A stretch of DNA of 64,000 nucleotides from Hyphomicrobiales bacterium (GTDB lineage Bacteria > Pseudomonadota > Alphaproteobacteria > Rhizobiales > Rhizobiaceae). Both the position numbers and the translations under genes were made by a program. Each line of letters opens with the position of its first letter. Within the stretch, counting starts at the first letter, position 1. Below the pieces are notes generated by a model. It had not been told where the DNA came from. It searched no databases and was given only the letters and a program-made list of their open reading frames with translations. The stretch lies in the NCBI GenBank assembly GCA_900470965.1, contig UCCS01000059.1:53189-117188 (forward strand), read 5' to 3'. Below, piece by piece: positions 43,063 through 51,157 of the stretch.

Positions 43063-43938
43063 ATGGTGCAATCTAAACCGGCGTTTCTGGCCCTCAGAGG
43101 GATTTTCGTCCTTTGCCTATTTTCGGTTGTACTGCTTTCGGCTTTTTCCGCTTTTGCGCAGCAATCGAGCCTGTCCGTGCCGCTGCTTTTCGATTCCCGC
43201 GAGCGTCTGGCCAAGCCCGATCTTTCCTCGCTCGTGCGCCTGCGTTTCCTGACCTCGGTGGACTTCCCGCCCTTCAATTTCACCGACCAGAACGGCAAGC
43301 TCTCCGGCTTCAACGTCGATCTGGCTCGCGAGATCTGCACCGAGCTCGAGATCGCTGATAAGTGCCAGATCCAGGCGCTGCCCTTTGCCGACCTGCAGAA
43401 GGCGCTTGCCGGCTTACAGGGTGACGCCGTCATTGCCGGCCTTGCCGTCACGCCCGAGCTGCGCCGCGAGTTCCTCTTCTCCCGCCCTTATCTGATGCTG
43501 CCGGCCCGCTTCGTCCGCAACGTGGGCGCCGCCGTGACCGGAACGACGGCTGCCGGTCTCGCTGGCCATTCCGTCGGCGTCGTCAAGGGCACCGTGCATG
43601 AGGCGATGCTTGCTGCCTTCTTCCCCGCCATCAAAGCTCAGCCTTTCGACAATAAGGAAGCGCTGCTGACGGCCTTGAAGGAACACAAGATCGATGCCGC
43701 CTTTGCCGATGCGCTGCAGCTTTCCTTCTGGGTCGCTTCGTCAGCTTCGGACAAATGCTGCGCCCTGTTCGACGGTCCCTATATGTCCGAGCATTTCCTG
43801 GGCGAGGGAATGACGATCATGCTGCGCCAGAATGACAGCGTGCTGACGGCAGCGATCGACCATGCGCTGGCAACGCTCTCGCGCAATGGCCGCCTGCAGG
43901 AAATCTATCTGCGTTATTTCCCTTACGGGCTGTACTAG
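43063..43938 (+). CDS. Periplasmic amino-acid-type solute-binding protein
   Basis: Family 3 solute-binding protein of 291 residues. A signal peptide with a long hydrophobic core (residues 11-32, ending SAFAQ) is followed by LRFLTSVDFPPFNFTDQNGKLSGFNVDL, the classical start of this fold, LQGDAVIAGLAVTPELRREF, and a C-terminal LATLSRNGRLQEIYLRYF. Such proteins deliver polar amino acids or opines to an ABC importer. No permease or ATPase genes follow, so it is an orphan that may serve a transporter encoded elsewhere or a sensor. The ATG at 43063 gives the proper signal peptide. Confidence 0.87.
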   Translation: MVQSKPAFLALRGIFVLCLFSVVLLSAFSAFAQQSSLSVPLLFDSRERLAKPDLSSLVRLRFLTSVDFPPFNFTDQNGKLSGFNVDLAREICTELEIADKCQIQALPFADLQKALAGLQGDAVIAGLAVTPELRREFLFSRPYLMLPARFVRNVGAAVTGTTAAGLAGHSVGVVKGTVHEAMLAAFFPAIKAQPFDNKEALLTALKEHKIDAAFADALQLSFWVASSASDKCCALFDGPYMSEHFLGEGMTIMLRQNDSVLTAAIDHALATLSRNGRLQEIYLRYFPYGLY

Positions 43939-43939
43939 A

Positions 43940-44046
43940 GCAATTCCAGCAAAAGTGTGCAGTGGTTTGCGTCCGGAATTGCGTGAAGAAAAGCAATTCC
44001 AGCAAAAGTGTGTAGCGGTTTTGCGTCTGGAATTGCGTGAAGAAAA
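43940..44046. repeat. Two tandem copies of a rhizobial REP-like palindrome
   Basis: Copies at 43940-43992 and 43993-44046 are about 90% identical. Each begins GCAATTCCAGCAAAAGTGTG and contains the inverted pair CAATTCC and GGAATTG, ending GCGTGAAGAAAA. This resembles the short interspersed palindromic elements found between rhizobial genes. It fills the gap between two convergent genes and may act as a bidirectional mRNA end. Confidence 0.85.
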
Positions 44047-44053
44047 GCAGAAA

Positions 44054-44467
44054 TCAGCCCTTGCGGAAGCGGGCGATCGCGCTGCGTTCGATGGCGGCGC
44101 AGGTCAACTTGTCGAGGCCGAGACGGTCGCGCAGCAGGCTGAGCAGCCGCAGTTCCTCGGCCTTGACGGAAAGGTCGGCCGAGGCGACTTCGACCGCCAG
44201 TGCGTAGGCCGTGTCATAGAGACGGGCAGGCAGCGTATCGCGAACGGTCTCCAGCACGACGTCAAGCCCTTCGGGGCCTGCCAGCAGCGAGGCGCAGTCG
44301 CGGGCGATGGAAATCAGATTGTCGTCGTCGAAATCGCGGAAAACCGGCAGGAAGCCGATGAGCTGACCGATCCTCTCCATTTCCCGGTCGTTCATGGTGC
44401 TGTCGACGGCGGATGCCATCACCATCACATAGATCAGCGCGTCATGGGCGGAAAGCGGCTTGTTCAT
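44054..44467 (-). CDS. TerB-family protein
   Basis: Helical cytoplasmic protein of 137 residues with the tellurite-resistance TerB/DjlA-N fold. Features are ALIYVMVMASAVDSTMNDRE, the metal-binding acidic DxxxxxxE pattern repeated in VEVASADLSVKAEELRLL, and LRDRLGLDKL. TerB domains occur in stress and membrane-surveillance systems; their exact role is uncertain. It lies 48 bases after the SNase-like gene on the same strand and may be in the same transcript. Confidence 0.85.
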   Translation of the reverse strand: MNKPLSAHDALIYVMVMASAVDSTMNDREMERIGQLIGFLPVFRDFDDDNLISIARDCASLLAGPEGLDVVLETVRDTLPARLYDTAYALAVEVASADLSVKAEELRLLSLLRDRLGLDKLTCAAIERSAIARFRKG

Positions 44468-44515
44468 GTCTGATTCCCTCTTCGATGAGCGGAGATTAGG
44501 AATTGGCGGTCTTTA

Positions 44516-45292
44516 TTACAAGGGAGCGGCCGTTTCGGGCCGGGGTGTAGCCGCCGGCCTGCGGCGCGGGTCCTCGCCGTGAATGCCTTGCTTTGCCTGT
44601 TTTGCTTTTTCGCCGGCAGCGGCAAGCCGTGAACCCGGCTGCGCCTCCACCCAGCCGTTTTCAACCAGCCATGTGCCGATATCCTGCTGCCCCAGCCGGC
44701 AGGCCGCACTCGCCATGTCCTCCCACGCATCGGAAGGCAGGTCGCAATCGATCGTGCGGTTGCGCAGGTAAAGCCGTAGCGCCGTCTTCGCCATCATGCC
44801 GCATGGCCACTGTTTGCCATCCGAGCCGCAGCTCTTGTCGGCGGGCGTCTCGATGACATTGGCAATCTGCAGCCTGCGTTTGCCGAAGGAGAGGATGCCG
44901 GCGCTCTCCACCGTAGGCCGCAGCAGTTCCACGCTGTCCTTTCCAGCAGGCGCAGTTGATGGCGTCTCAGTCGGCGCAGGAGCGCTTTGCGCCGTTGCAT
45001 CCGCTGGCGCATTTTCGGAAGAGGCGTCTGCTGTGTTTCCCGATGGAGCCGCCACCGGCTCGGTTGGCGCAGGCTCCGTTGCCCGCGCGATCAATTCAGC
45101 ATCTTCGTCTGTGATCGATACAGGCGGTTTTGCCACATCGGCGGTCGCATCGGGCAGCACTGCGGCTATGCTTCCGGCATCGGCGTTGGATGACAGGCCC
45201 TCGCTTCCATTGAGCCGCGCTTGCCCGGCCAAGAGCAGGCCAACCACAGTCGCTATCCCCGCGATACCTGTGATGAAGGCTGCAGGGCGCAT
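44516..45292 (-). CDS. SNase-like (thermonuclease-fold) exported protein
   Basis: Protein of 258 residues. One N-terminal hydrophobic helix (residues 5-24) acts as signal or anchor. A long Ala/Pro/Thr-rich linker (about 30-125) follows, then a C-terminal SNase-like domain (about 130-235) with LRLYLRNRTIDCDL, the ACRLGQQDIGTWLVENGWVEA strand-helix and four cysteines. The nuclease catalytic Arg/Glu set is not clearly complete, so nuclease activity is doubtful. It starts 10 bases after the S24 regulator stop, so the two are co-transcribed. Confidence 0.8.
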   Translation of the reverse strand: MRPAAFITGIAGIATVVGLLLAGQARLNGSEGLSSNADAGSIAAVLPDATADVAKPPVSITDEDAELIARATEPAPTEPVAAPSGNTADASSENAPADATAQSAPAPTETPSTAPAGKDSVELLRPTVESAGILSFGKRRLQIANVIETPADKSCGSDGKQWPCGMMAKTALRLYLRNRTIDCDLPSDAWEDMASAACRLGQQDIGTWLVENGWVEAQPGSRLAAAGEKAKQAKQGIHGEDPRRRPAATPRPETAAPL

Positions 45293-45302
45293 GATTATTT
45301 TC

Positions 45303-45971
45303 CTATTGGCTGGCCCAGATGATGCGGGCAATCCATTCGACGTCGGAAAGCTCGATCGTCCGGTTAGGATGTTCGGGATTGAGCGACAAAAGTTCGATGG
45401 AGCGCGGGCTCTGGCGCAGAAGCACCTTGGCCATGACCTCGCCCTCGCGTGTCTTGACGACGACGCGGTCGTTGCGGCGCACCTGCGCACCGGGCTCCAC
45501 GATCAGCACATCGCCGTCGCGATAGAGCGGCATCATGCTTTCGCCCTGTACCTCGAGCGCATAGACGCCAGCCTTCTGCGAGGGGCCAGCCGGAAATTCC
45601 ACCACATCCCAGCCTTGGCCCGCAGGAAAACCGCCATCGTCGAAAAAGCCGCCAGCGCCCGCCTGTGCAAAGCCGAGCAGGGGAATGGAGCTTCCCTGTG
45701 AGGCAAAAATACTGTCCGGCAGGCTGGCGGCGGCGGCACCCGCCGGCCGCATGAAGCCAAGGAACTGCTCCATGCTCGCCCCCGTCGCCTCCAGCACCTT
45801 GGCGATGGATTCCGTCGAAGGCCAGCGCAGACGCCCGTCTGCCGAGAGCCGCTTGGATTTGTTGAAGGAGGTCGGATCGAGCCCCGCCCGCCGCGCAAGA
45901 CCGGACGGCGTCAGGTCATGCCCTTCGGCAAGCCTGTCGATCGCCCCCCAGATCTGGTCATGTGACAGCAT
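45303..45971 (-). CDS. XRE-S24 LexA-like repressor
   Basis: Repressor of 222 residues. An N-terminal helix-turn-helix (DLTPSGLARRAGLDPTSFNK) is joined to a C-terminal S24 peptidase domain. The catalytic Ser145 lies in VQGESMMPLYRDGD and Lys182 in GEVMAKVL, 37 residues apart as in LexA. A possible Ala-Gly cleavage site is in GFAQAGAGGFF near residue 105. It is thus likely to self-cleave when RecA or another signal activates it. It heads an apparent operon with the SNase-like gene and perhaps the TerB gene. Confidence 0.9.
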   Translation of the reverse strand: MLSHDQIWGAIDRLAEGHDLTPSGLARRAGLDPTSFNKSKRLSADGRLRWPSTESIAKVLEATGASMEQFLGFMRPAGAAAASLPDSIFASQGSSIPLLGFAQAGAGGFFDDGGFPAGQGWDVVEFPAGPSQKAGVYALEVQGESMMPLYRDGDVLIVEPGAQVRRNDRVVVKTREGEVMAKVLLRQSPRSIELLSLNPEHPNRTIELSDVEWIARIIWASQ

Positions 45972-46074
45972 ATGCGTCCGGTTCCGCGGTCCATCCGGCC
46001 GCTTTCTATCGCCGGCAGATTAACCGAGGCACTTCCCCGAGTAAAGTGAAAATGAGGAATAAAATCCTGTCTCT

Positions 46075-46178
46075 TTAGAGCGCCGTGCGTCCAATCGGAC
46101 GCACAAAGGACGCTCTAACTGTTTAAATCTGCGCAGCATCCACCCGAAAATCGATTCCGATTTTCGGGTGGATGCTGC
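46075..46178. repeat. Two intergenic palindromes
   Basis: A nested palindrome at about 46075-46117 has inner arms GTGCGTCC/GGACGCAC (46085-46104) and outer TTAGAGCG/CGCTCTAA. It is followed by an exceptional hairpin of 21 perfect pairs with a 4-base loop ATTC (46133-46153 with 46158-46178). They sit just after the LuxR-type gene and resemble dispersed rhizobial intergenic elements; the second would make a very stable transcript end. Confidence 0.8.
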
Positions 46179-46189
46179 AGGGCGCAAGC

Positions 46190-46837
46190 TCAGGCGACCA
46201 TGACCATATTGATCTTGCCGAGCTGGATGACTGCCTGCGTGCGGCTGTCGACGTTGAGCTTCAGGAGGATTGCCGAGACATGCGCCTTGATCGTCGCTTC
46301 GGAAACGCCGAGCTCGTAGGCGATCTGCTTGTTTAGGAGTCCTTCGCCGAGCATGGTCAGCACCCGGCTCTGCTGCGGTGTCAGCGTGTGCAGGCGATGG
46401 ATGAGGTCGGCGACATCGGGGTCCTGTTCCTGTCCATCGCGATAGCTCTCCGGCGTGGCAATGTCGCCCGCGAGCACTGTCAGGATGCCGCGGCGGATAT
46501 CCTCGATGCCTGAGGATTTCGAAATGAAACCGGAAGCGCCGAGCTCCAGCGCCCGGCGGATCGTCGTGGTGTCATCGGTTGCCGAGATGATGACGATCGG
46601 CAAGCTGACGAATTCGGAGCGCAGCGCCATCAGGCCGGAAAAACCGCTGACTCCAGGCATGGCAAGATCGAGCAGCATCAGGTCCGCATCCGGGTGCTCG
46701 CCCGCAGCCGTTCTTGCCGCGGAGAAATCCCCGGCTTCGACGATCGCCTGCCGTCCTTCCATACCGGTCACCGCCTGCCGCAACGCGTCGCGGAAAAGCG
46801 GGTGGTCGTCAGCGATGATGATGGTCTGATCCTGCAT
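46190..46837 (-). CDS. NarL/FixJ-family response regulator
   Basis: Two-component response regulator of 215 residues. The receiver domain starts IIIADDHPLFRDALRQAV and has the phospho-acceptor Asp in LMLLDLAMPG (about residue 57) and a conserved Ser/Thr and Lys (ISATDD, FISKSSG). The C-terminal LuxR helix-turn-helix is LTPQQSRVLTMLGEGLLNKQ, IAYELGVSEATIKAHVSAIL. No histidine kinase is nearby, so it is an orphan. Target genes unknown. Confidence 0.9.
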   Translation of the reverse strand: MQDQTIIIADDHPLFRDALRQAVTGMEGRQAIVEAGDFSAARTAAGEHPDADLMLLDLAMPGVSGFSGLMALRSEFVSLPIVIISATDDTTTIRRALELGASGFISKSSGIEDIRRGILTVLAGDIATPESYRDGQEQDPDVADLIHRLHTLTPQQSRVLTMLGEGLLNKQIAYELGVSEATIKAHVSAILLKLNVDSRTQAVIQLGKINMVMVA

Positions 46838-46926
46838 CGAAAACTCCCTCCCAAGAGCTCGATCCCATCAGTCCTGTCCGGCTCCCCGCACGAACATGAC
46901 TCTCCATTTATATGAATATAACCAGA

Positions 46927-47325
46927 TCAACTCCGCTGCGGAAGGGGATTGGCCTTGTCTTCCGCTTGGAATTCCCGAACTATACCCATGAAACTGCGCA
47001 TCATCCGCTCCATGATGCCGATCGAGCGGTCGACTTCCGCATCCGTCGGCAAGGCGGGCCGGGCGGCTGTATTCTTCTCCAGCGCGCTCACCCGATCGGC
47101 AAGCCGGTCGAGTTCGTCCTCATAGGCGGCGCGTTCATCGGCCGCCATGCGGCAGACCAGCGCCCCGTCATTTTCGGTGCAGAGCGACATCGCTCCCGTC
47201 TGCCGGTCGAGGCGCACGAAATGGTCGCCGCTGCGCTCAAGCTGGAAGCGGGCTGCGTCGGGCTCCGCCGCCAATGCCGCAAGCGGCAGAAGACCGGCGG
47301 CAAGCATGATTGCAAATGCCTTCAT
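46927..47325 (-). CDS. Small exported protein, unknown function
   Basis: Hypothetical protein of 132 residues. MKAFAIMLAAGLLPLAALAAE is a signal peptide cut near residue 20. The mature part has two cysteines (SLCTENDGALVCRM) that can form a disulfide, then a coiled-coil segment (YEDELDRLADRVSALEKN) and a helical tail. This layout is found in small conserved rhizobial periplasmic proteins of unknown role. The ATG at 47325 gives the signal peptide; the frame from 47460 is longer but not conserved. Divergent from DUF952-pyrD. Confidence 0.75.
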   Translation of the reverse strand: MKAFAIMLAAGLLPLAALAAEPDAARFQLERSGDHFVRLDRQTGAMSLCTENDGALVCRMAADERAAYEDELDRLADRVSALEKNTAARPALPTDAEVDRSIGIMERMMRSFMGIVREFQAEDKANPLPQRS

Positions 47326-47458
47326 CGTCTCATCCTCCGCAAAGCCTGGTGCCTGTCCGTTTTTGCGCCCGCGGGCGTGGACATCGCCGTCTCTTTGGGG
47401 CAAAGCCCTCATCAGGAAGGCCAGCCCCCTCTTAACAAGGCCAGCCAACGGGATCATC

Positions 47459-47812
47459 ATGACCGCGACACCGACCCTTTACAAGATCGTGCCGGAGGCG
47501 CTCTGGCAGGAAGCCAGACAAACCGGCGTTTTTCATGGCGCCGGCATCGATCAGAAGGATGGCTTCATCCATTTCTCGACGGCAGATCAGGTCAAGCAGA
47601 CCGCAGCCCTGCATTTTGCCGGCCAGACCGGCCTTGTCCTCGTCGCCATCGATGGCCGCAATTTCGGCGACAAGCTGGTCTTTGAACCCTCGCGGGGCGG
47701 CGCGCTCTTCCCGCATCTTTATGCCGATCTGCCGCTTTCGGCCGTACTCTGGGAAGCGCCTTTGTTGGTCGACGATACCGGCACCCATATCTTTCCGGAG
47801 CTTGCACCGTGA
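47459..47812 (+). CDS. DUF952 family protein
   Basis: Cytoplasmic protein of 117 residues of the DUF952 family, with YKIVPEALWQEA, DGFIHFSTADQVKQTA and HLYADLPLSAVLW. The conserved His, Arg/Lys and Asp suggest a nucleotide- or ADP-ribose-binding pocket, but no activity is established. Its stop overlaps the GTG start of pyrD (GTGA at 47809-47812), so the two genes are translationally coupled, a pairing common in Rhizobiales. Confidence 0.87.
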   Translation: MTATPTLYKIVPEALWQEARQTGVFHGAGIDQKDGFIHFSTADQVKQTAALHFAGQTGLVLVAIDGRNFGDKLVFEPSRGGALFPHLYADLPLSAVLWEAPLLVDDTGTHIFPELAP

Positions 47813-48897
47813 TCGATCCTTTCAAGCGCATCGCCCGCCGGGGCCTCTTCCTCTTCGATCCGGAAACCGCGCATGGGATGTCGATTGCGGCGCTGAAATC
47901 GGGCGTCGTGCCCGCGTGCCGCATCGCGCCGGATCCGCGTCTGCGTCAGACCGTTGCTGGTCTCGACTTTGCCAATCCGCTCGGTATGGCGGCAGGCTAT
48001 GACAAGAACGCGGAAGTGCCGGAGGCACTGCTGAAGCTCGGTTTCGGCTTTACTGAGATCGGCACCGTTACACCGAAGCCGCAATCGGGCAATCCGCGCC
48101 CGCGCATCTTCCGCCTGGTGGAGGATGAAGGCGTCATCAACCGCCTTGGCTTCAACAATGAAGGCCATGAAGCGGCCTTCCGCCGTCTGTCGCAGATCGG
48201 CCGCGCCGGCATTATTGGCGTCAATATAGGTGCCAACAAGGACAGCGAGGACCGGATCGCCGACTATGTCGCCGGCATCCGCCGCTTCTATTCGGTCGCC
48301 CGCTATTTCACCGCCAATATTTCCTCGCCCAATACGCCGGGCCTGCGCGATCTGCAGGCGCGCGAAAGCCTCGCTGCTCTCCTGTCGGCCGTGCTGACGG
48401 CACGCGACGAGGAGGCCGAAAAGGCCGGCCGGAAAATCCCGGTCTTCTTGAAGATCGCCCCTGATCTTACCGAAGAGGGCATGGATGACATTGCCGCGGA
48501 GGCGCTGTCGCATGCGCTGGATGGTCTCATCGTCTCGAACACGACGCTCTCCCGCGACGGCTTGAAGGATCAGCTCCAGGCGAAGGAGACCGGCGGCCTC
48601 TCCGGCGTGCCGCTGTTCGAGAAGTCGACGGTCGTGCTCGCCAAGATGCGCAAGCGCGTCGGTCCGTCCCTGCCGATGATTGGTGTCGGCGGCGTGTCCT
48701 CGGCCGAAACGGCGCTGGAAAAGGTCAGAGCCGGGGCCGATCTCGTGCAGCTCTATTCCTGCATGGTCTATGAAGGCCCGGGCCTTCCCGGCACGATTGT
48801 TCGCGGCCTGTCGAAGCTGCTCGACCGTGAAAAGGTTGCCTCGATCCGCGATCTCAGGGACAGCCGCGTCGATTACTGGGCGGCTCGGAACGTCTGA
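47809..48897 (+). CDS. pyrD: Dihydroorotate dehydrogenase (quinone), class 2
   Basis: Membrane-associated flavoenzyme of 362 residues that oxidises dihydroorotate to orotate in pyrimidine synthesis and passes electrons to quinone. The N-terminal helix pair (residues 1-35, FKRIARRGLFLFDPETAH) marks class 2. Motifs include GFTEIGTVTPKPQSGNPRPR, NRLGFNNEG, NISSPNTPGL (with the catalytic Ser region), FLKIAPDLTEEG, SNTTLSR and GVGGVSSAETALEKVRAGA. The start is a GTG overlapping the DUF952 stop. Its last 25 bases overlap the 3' end of the MATE gene on the other strand. Confidence 0.94.
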   Translation: MIDPFKRIARRGLFLFDPETAHGMSIAALKSGVVPACRIAPDPRLRQTVAGLDFANPLGMAAGYDKNAEVPEALLKLGFGFTEIGTVTPKPQSGNPRPRIFRLVEDEGVINRLGFNNEGHEAAFRRLSQIGRAGIIGVNIGANKDSEDRIADYVAGIRRFYSVARYFTANISSPNTPGLRDLQARESLAALLSAVLTARDEEAEKAGRKIPVFLKIAPDLTEEGMDDIAAEALSHALDGLIVSNTTLSRDGLKDQLQAKETGGLSGVPLFEKSTVVLAKMRKRVGPSLPMIGVGGVSSAETALEKVRAGADLVQLYSCMVYEGPGLPGTIVRGLSKLLDREKVASIRDLRDSRVDYWAARNV

Positions 48898-50219
48898 GCC
48901 GCGCGTGGCTTCACCAGCACTGCCAAGAAGAAACCGCGAAACAGCAGGAAGGCATTCATCGCCAGCCATAGGCCATGATTGCCGAAGAGCGGCACGAAGA
49001 CGGCGAGCATGGCGAGATATCCTGCAAAGGACATCAGCATCCGGTTGCGCATGTCGACGGACCAGGTCGCGCCGATGAAGACCCCGTCCATCAGGAAGGC
49101 GAGCGCACCCGTCAGCCCCGTGACCGCTGCCCAAGGCAGGTAGGTCTCGGCCGCCGCCTGCACCTCGGGCGAATTGGTCAACACTGAAATCAGAGTGGGG
49201 CCGGCAAAATAGAAGAAGCCGGAAATGATCGCCGCCAGCCCGAAGGACCAGAGGATCGTGAGTCTCAAACCGCGGTCGAAGGCGGGCCGGTATTGCGCGC
49301 CGATCGCCCGGCCGGTGATCTGCTCGGCGGCATTGGCAAGGCCGTCGAGATAATAGCCCGACAGCAGGAAGAAGTTCATCAGCACGGCATTGGCCGCCAG
49401 TGTTATGGCGCCGAAGCTGGTGCCGATACGGGTCATGATCGCGAATGAGCCGATCAGCACGAAGGTGCGGATCAGGATGTCGCGGTTCAGCGCGAAGAGT
49501 TCGGCGAGCTTGCTCCGCGAAAAGACCTCCATCCGACTTGGCCGATACGCTTTGTCGAAACTGCGCAGCACGATGAAAAGACCGGCAAGCGCGCCCGCCG
49601 TTTCGCCCGCCATCGTGCCCCAGGCGACGCCTGAAACGCCCCAGTCGAGCGAAAGCCCGAGATAGATGGAAAGCAGGATATTGATGCCGTTGATCAGCGC
49701 CTGCAGCAGCAGCCCTGTCCGACCCTGACCGCGGCCGAGGACGAAGCCGAGCAGCGCGTAATTGGCAAGCGCTGCCGGGGCCGCGAGAATGCGGATCGAG
49801 AAATAGGTGCTGGTTGCCTCGGCGATCCGTCCCTCCGCCCCCATCAGCTTCAGGCCGACAAAGATCAGCAGCGGTGACAGCACGAGAAGTGCCAGGCCGG
49901 AGCCGAGCGCCGAGACGATCGCCCGCCAGAAGACGGCCTGCTGCTCATGCGCGTCACGCCGCCCGAGCGCCTGCGCCGTCAGTCCGGTTGTGGACGCCCG
50001 CAGGAAATTGAAGCTGCCCATGATGAGGTCGAACAGCATGGCGCCGATCCCCAGCCCCGCCAGCGCTTCCGGATCGCCCATATGGCCGACGACGGCGGTA
50101 TTGGTAATACCGAGCAGCGGCGTGGTCATGAAGCCGAGCGTCATCGGAATGGCGATCGCCAGCACCAGCCGGTGCGTCACGTCGAATGCCAATGTATTTC
50201 TGCTGCTGCCGGTATCCAT
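48873..50219 (-). CDS. MATE-family efflux transporter
   Basis: Inner-membrane antiporter of 448 residues with 12 hydrophobic segments arranged as two six-helix bundles; NorM/DinF-like. Typical features are the N-terminal LAIAIPMTLGFMTTPLLGITNTAVVGHMG region and FNFLRASTTGLTAQALGRRD, which resembles DinF more than NorM. It exports cationic drugs or metabolites with H+ or Na+. Its stop lies inside pyrD on the other strand (25-base convergent overlap). Confidence 0.9.
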   Translation of the reverse strand: MDTGSSRNTLAFDVTHRLVLAIAIPMTLGFMTTPLLGITNTAVVGHMGDPEALAGLGIGAMLFDLIMGSFNFLRASTTGLTAQALGRRDAHEQQAVFWRAIVSALGSGLALLVLSPLLIFVGLKLMGAEGRIAEATSTYFSIRILAAPAALANYALLGFVLGRGQGRTGLLLQALINGINILLSIYLGLSLDWGVSGVAWGTMAGETAGALAGLFIVLRSFDKAYRPSRMEVFSRSKLAELFALNRDILIRTFVLIGSFAIMTRIGTSFGAITLAANAVLMNFFLLSGYYLDGLANAAEQITGRAIGAQYRPAFDRGLRLTILWSFGLAAIISGFFYFAGPTLISVLTNSPEVQAAAETYLPWAAVTGLTGALAFLMDGVFIGATWSVDMRNRMLMSFAGYLAMLAVFVPLFGNHGLWLAMNAFLLFRGFFLAVLVKPRAAQTFRAAQ

Positions 50220-50251
50220 ATCCGCCTCTTAGGGAGAGAGGCGGAATCGCC

Positions 50252-50749
50252 TCAGCTGGAAAGCACCATCGCCCAATAGGGCAGGTTCTTGGAAGACGTA
50301 TTATGTGCAACGGCAACGCCGATACCGCTATAGCGCCCGAGCATATTTTCCAGATGGTGGGGGGAATTGATCCAGGCGGTGACGACCGCATCGACGCTCT
50401 GCTGGCCCGAAGCAATGTTTTCGGCAGCCGGCAGGGCAACACCGCTCGCCTTCACGCGGGCGCCGAAACTGTCCGTCATGCCCATCAGATGCTTCATCCT
50501 GCCCGCACTTGCCATGCGCTTGGCCTGGAAGATCGCGGCGGCACTTGCATGCGGATCGACGCTGAGCGGCGGCAGGCCGTTCTTGGCGCGAAGCTGGTTG
50601 ACGAGCGGCAATGCAGAAGCCGTCTCGTCTGCGGCATTGGAAGGCGTGGTCGCAAGTTTCGGGGTCGTGGTGCAGCCGGCAATGCCGGCCACCAGTGCAA
50701 GACCTGAAAGCTGCAGCAGGCCGCGGCGAGAAAGGATGGTTGAGCTCAT
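50252..50749 (-). CDS. CAP/SCP-domain lipoprotein
   Basis: Exported protein of 165 residues. The N-terminus has a twin-arginine-like motif and lipobox (SRRGLLQLSGLALVAGIAGC), so it may be a Tat-exported lipoprotein lipidated near residue 27. The mature part is a short CAP (SCP/PR-1, YkwD-like) domain: LVNQLRAKNGLPPLSVDP, AENIASG, AWINSPHHLENML and YWAMVLS carry the conserved His and Glu. Bacterial CAP proteins often act in the envelope, but substrates are unknown. It follows the small membrane protein gene by one base. Confidence 0.85.
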   Translation of the reverse strand: MSSTILSRRGLLQLSGLALVAGIAGCTTTPKLATTPSNAADETASALPLVNQLRAKNGLPPLSVDPHASAAAIFQAKRMASAGRMKHLMGMTDSFGARVKASGVALPAAENIASGQQSVDAVVTAWINSPHHLENMLGRYSGIGVAVAHNTSSKNLPYWAMVLSS

Positions 50750-50750
50750 G

Positions 50751-51017
50751 TTATTTACGATAGCTGAAAAGACGGATGATGATGAAGATCGGAATGACGA
50801 TGGTCGCACCCAGGATCAGATAGTCGCCGACGCGGCCAAGCGCAGAGAAGCCCTGCCGCCATAGATGGATCACGAAATCACGGAAGTTGTAGATAAGTTC
50901 CCAGGGGGTCAGCCCAAAGATGGCCATGACGAAGCCGACGATCAGCGACACCACCAAAAGTTTGATGATCGTGCGGCCAATGGAATCACCGAGGAACCTG
51001 TTCACCTGATCGGACAT
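50751..51017 (-). CDS. Small two-helix membrane protein (DUF6460-like)
   Basis: Protein of 88 residues with two hydrophobic helices: IIKLLVVSLIVGFVMAIFGL (residues 17-36) and YLILGATIVIPIFIIIRLF (about 66-84), separated by an amphipathic stretch with conserved aromatic residues (WELIYNFRDFVIHLWRQG). Such proteins are widespread in Rhizobiales with unknown function. Translation is probably coupled to the CAP-lipoprotein gene, which starts one base after its stop. Confidence 0.78.
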   Translation of the reverse strand: MSDQVNRFLGDSIGRTIIKLLVVSLIVGFVMAIFGLTPWELIYNFRDFVIHLWRQGFSALGRVGDYLILGATIVIPIFIIIRLFSYRK

Positions 51018-51157
51018 GCGCCATCTCCTGTTTGCCTTGAGATACGGTCGCGGCGATTCGCCCGCAAGCCTTTTCCGCCAAGACAGCACCGCCTCTGAAA
51101 TAGGACTTGAGTTTTTTTGTGGCCGAAGCCAAATGCCGCCAGCCAAAGGGTCTAATC

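Noticed and set aside
47719..49134. 471-codon minus-strand frame across pyrD and the MATE gene
   Set aside because: No conserved motif; it covers the real pyrD gene and the end of the MATE gene.
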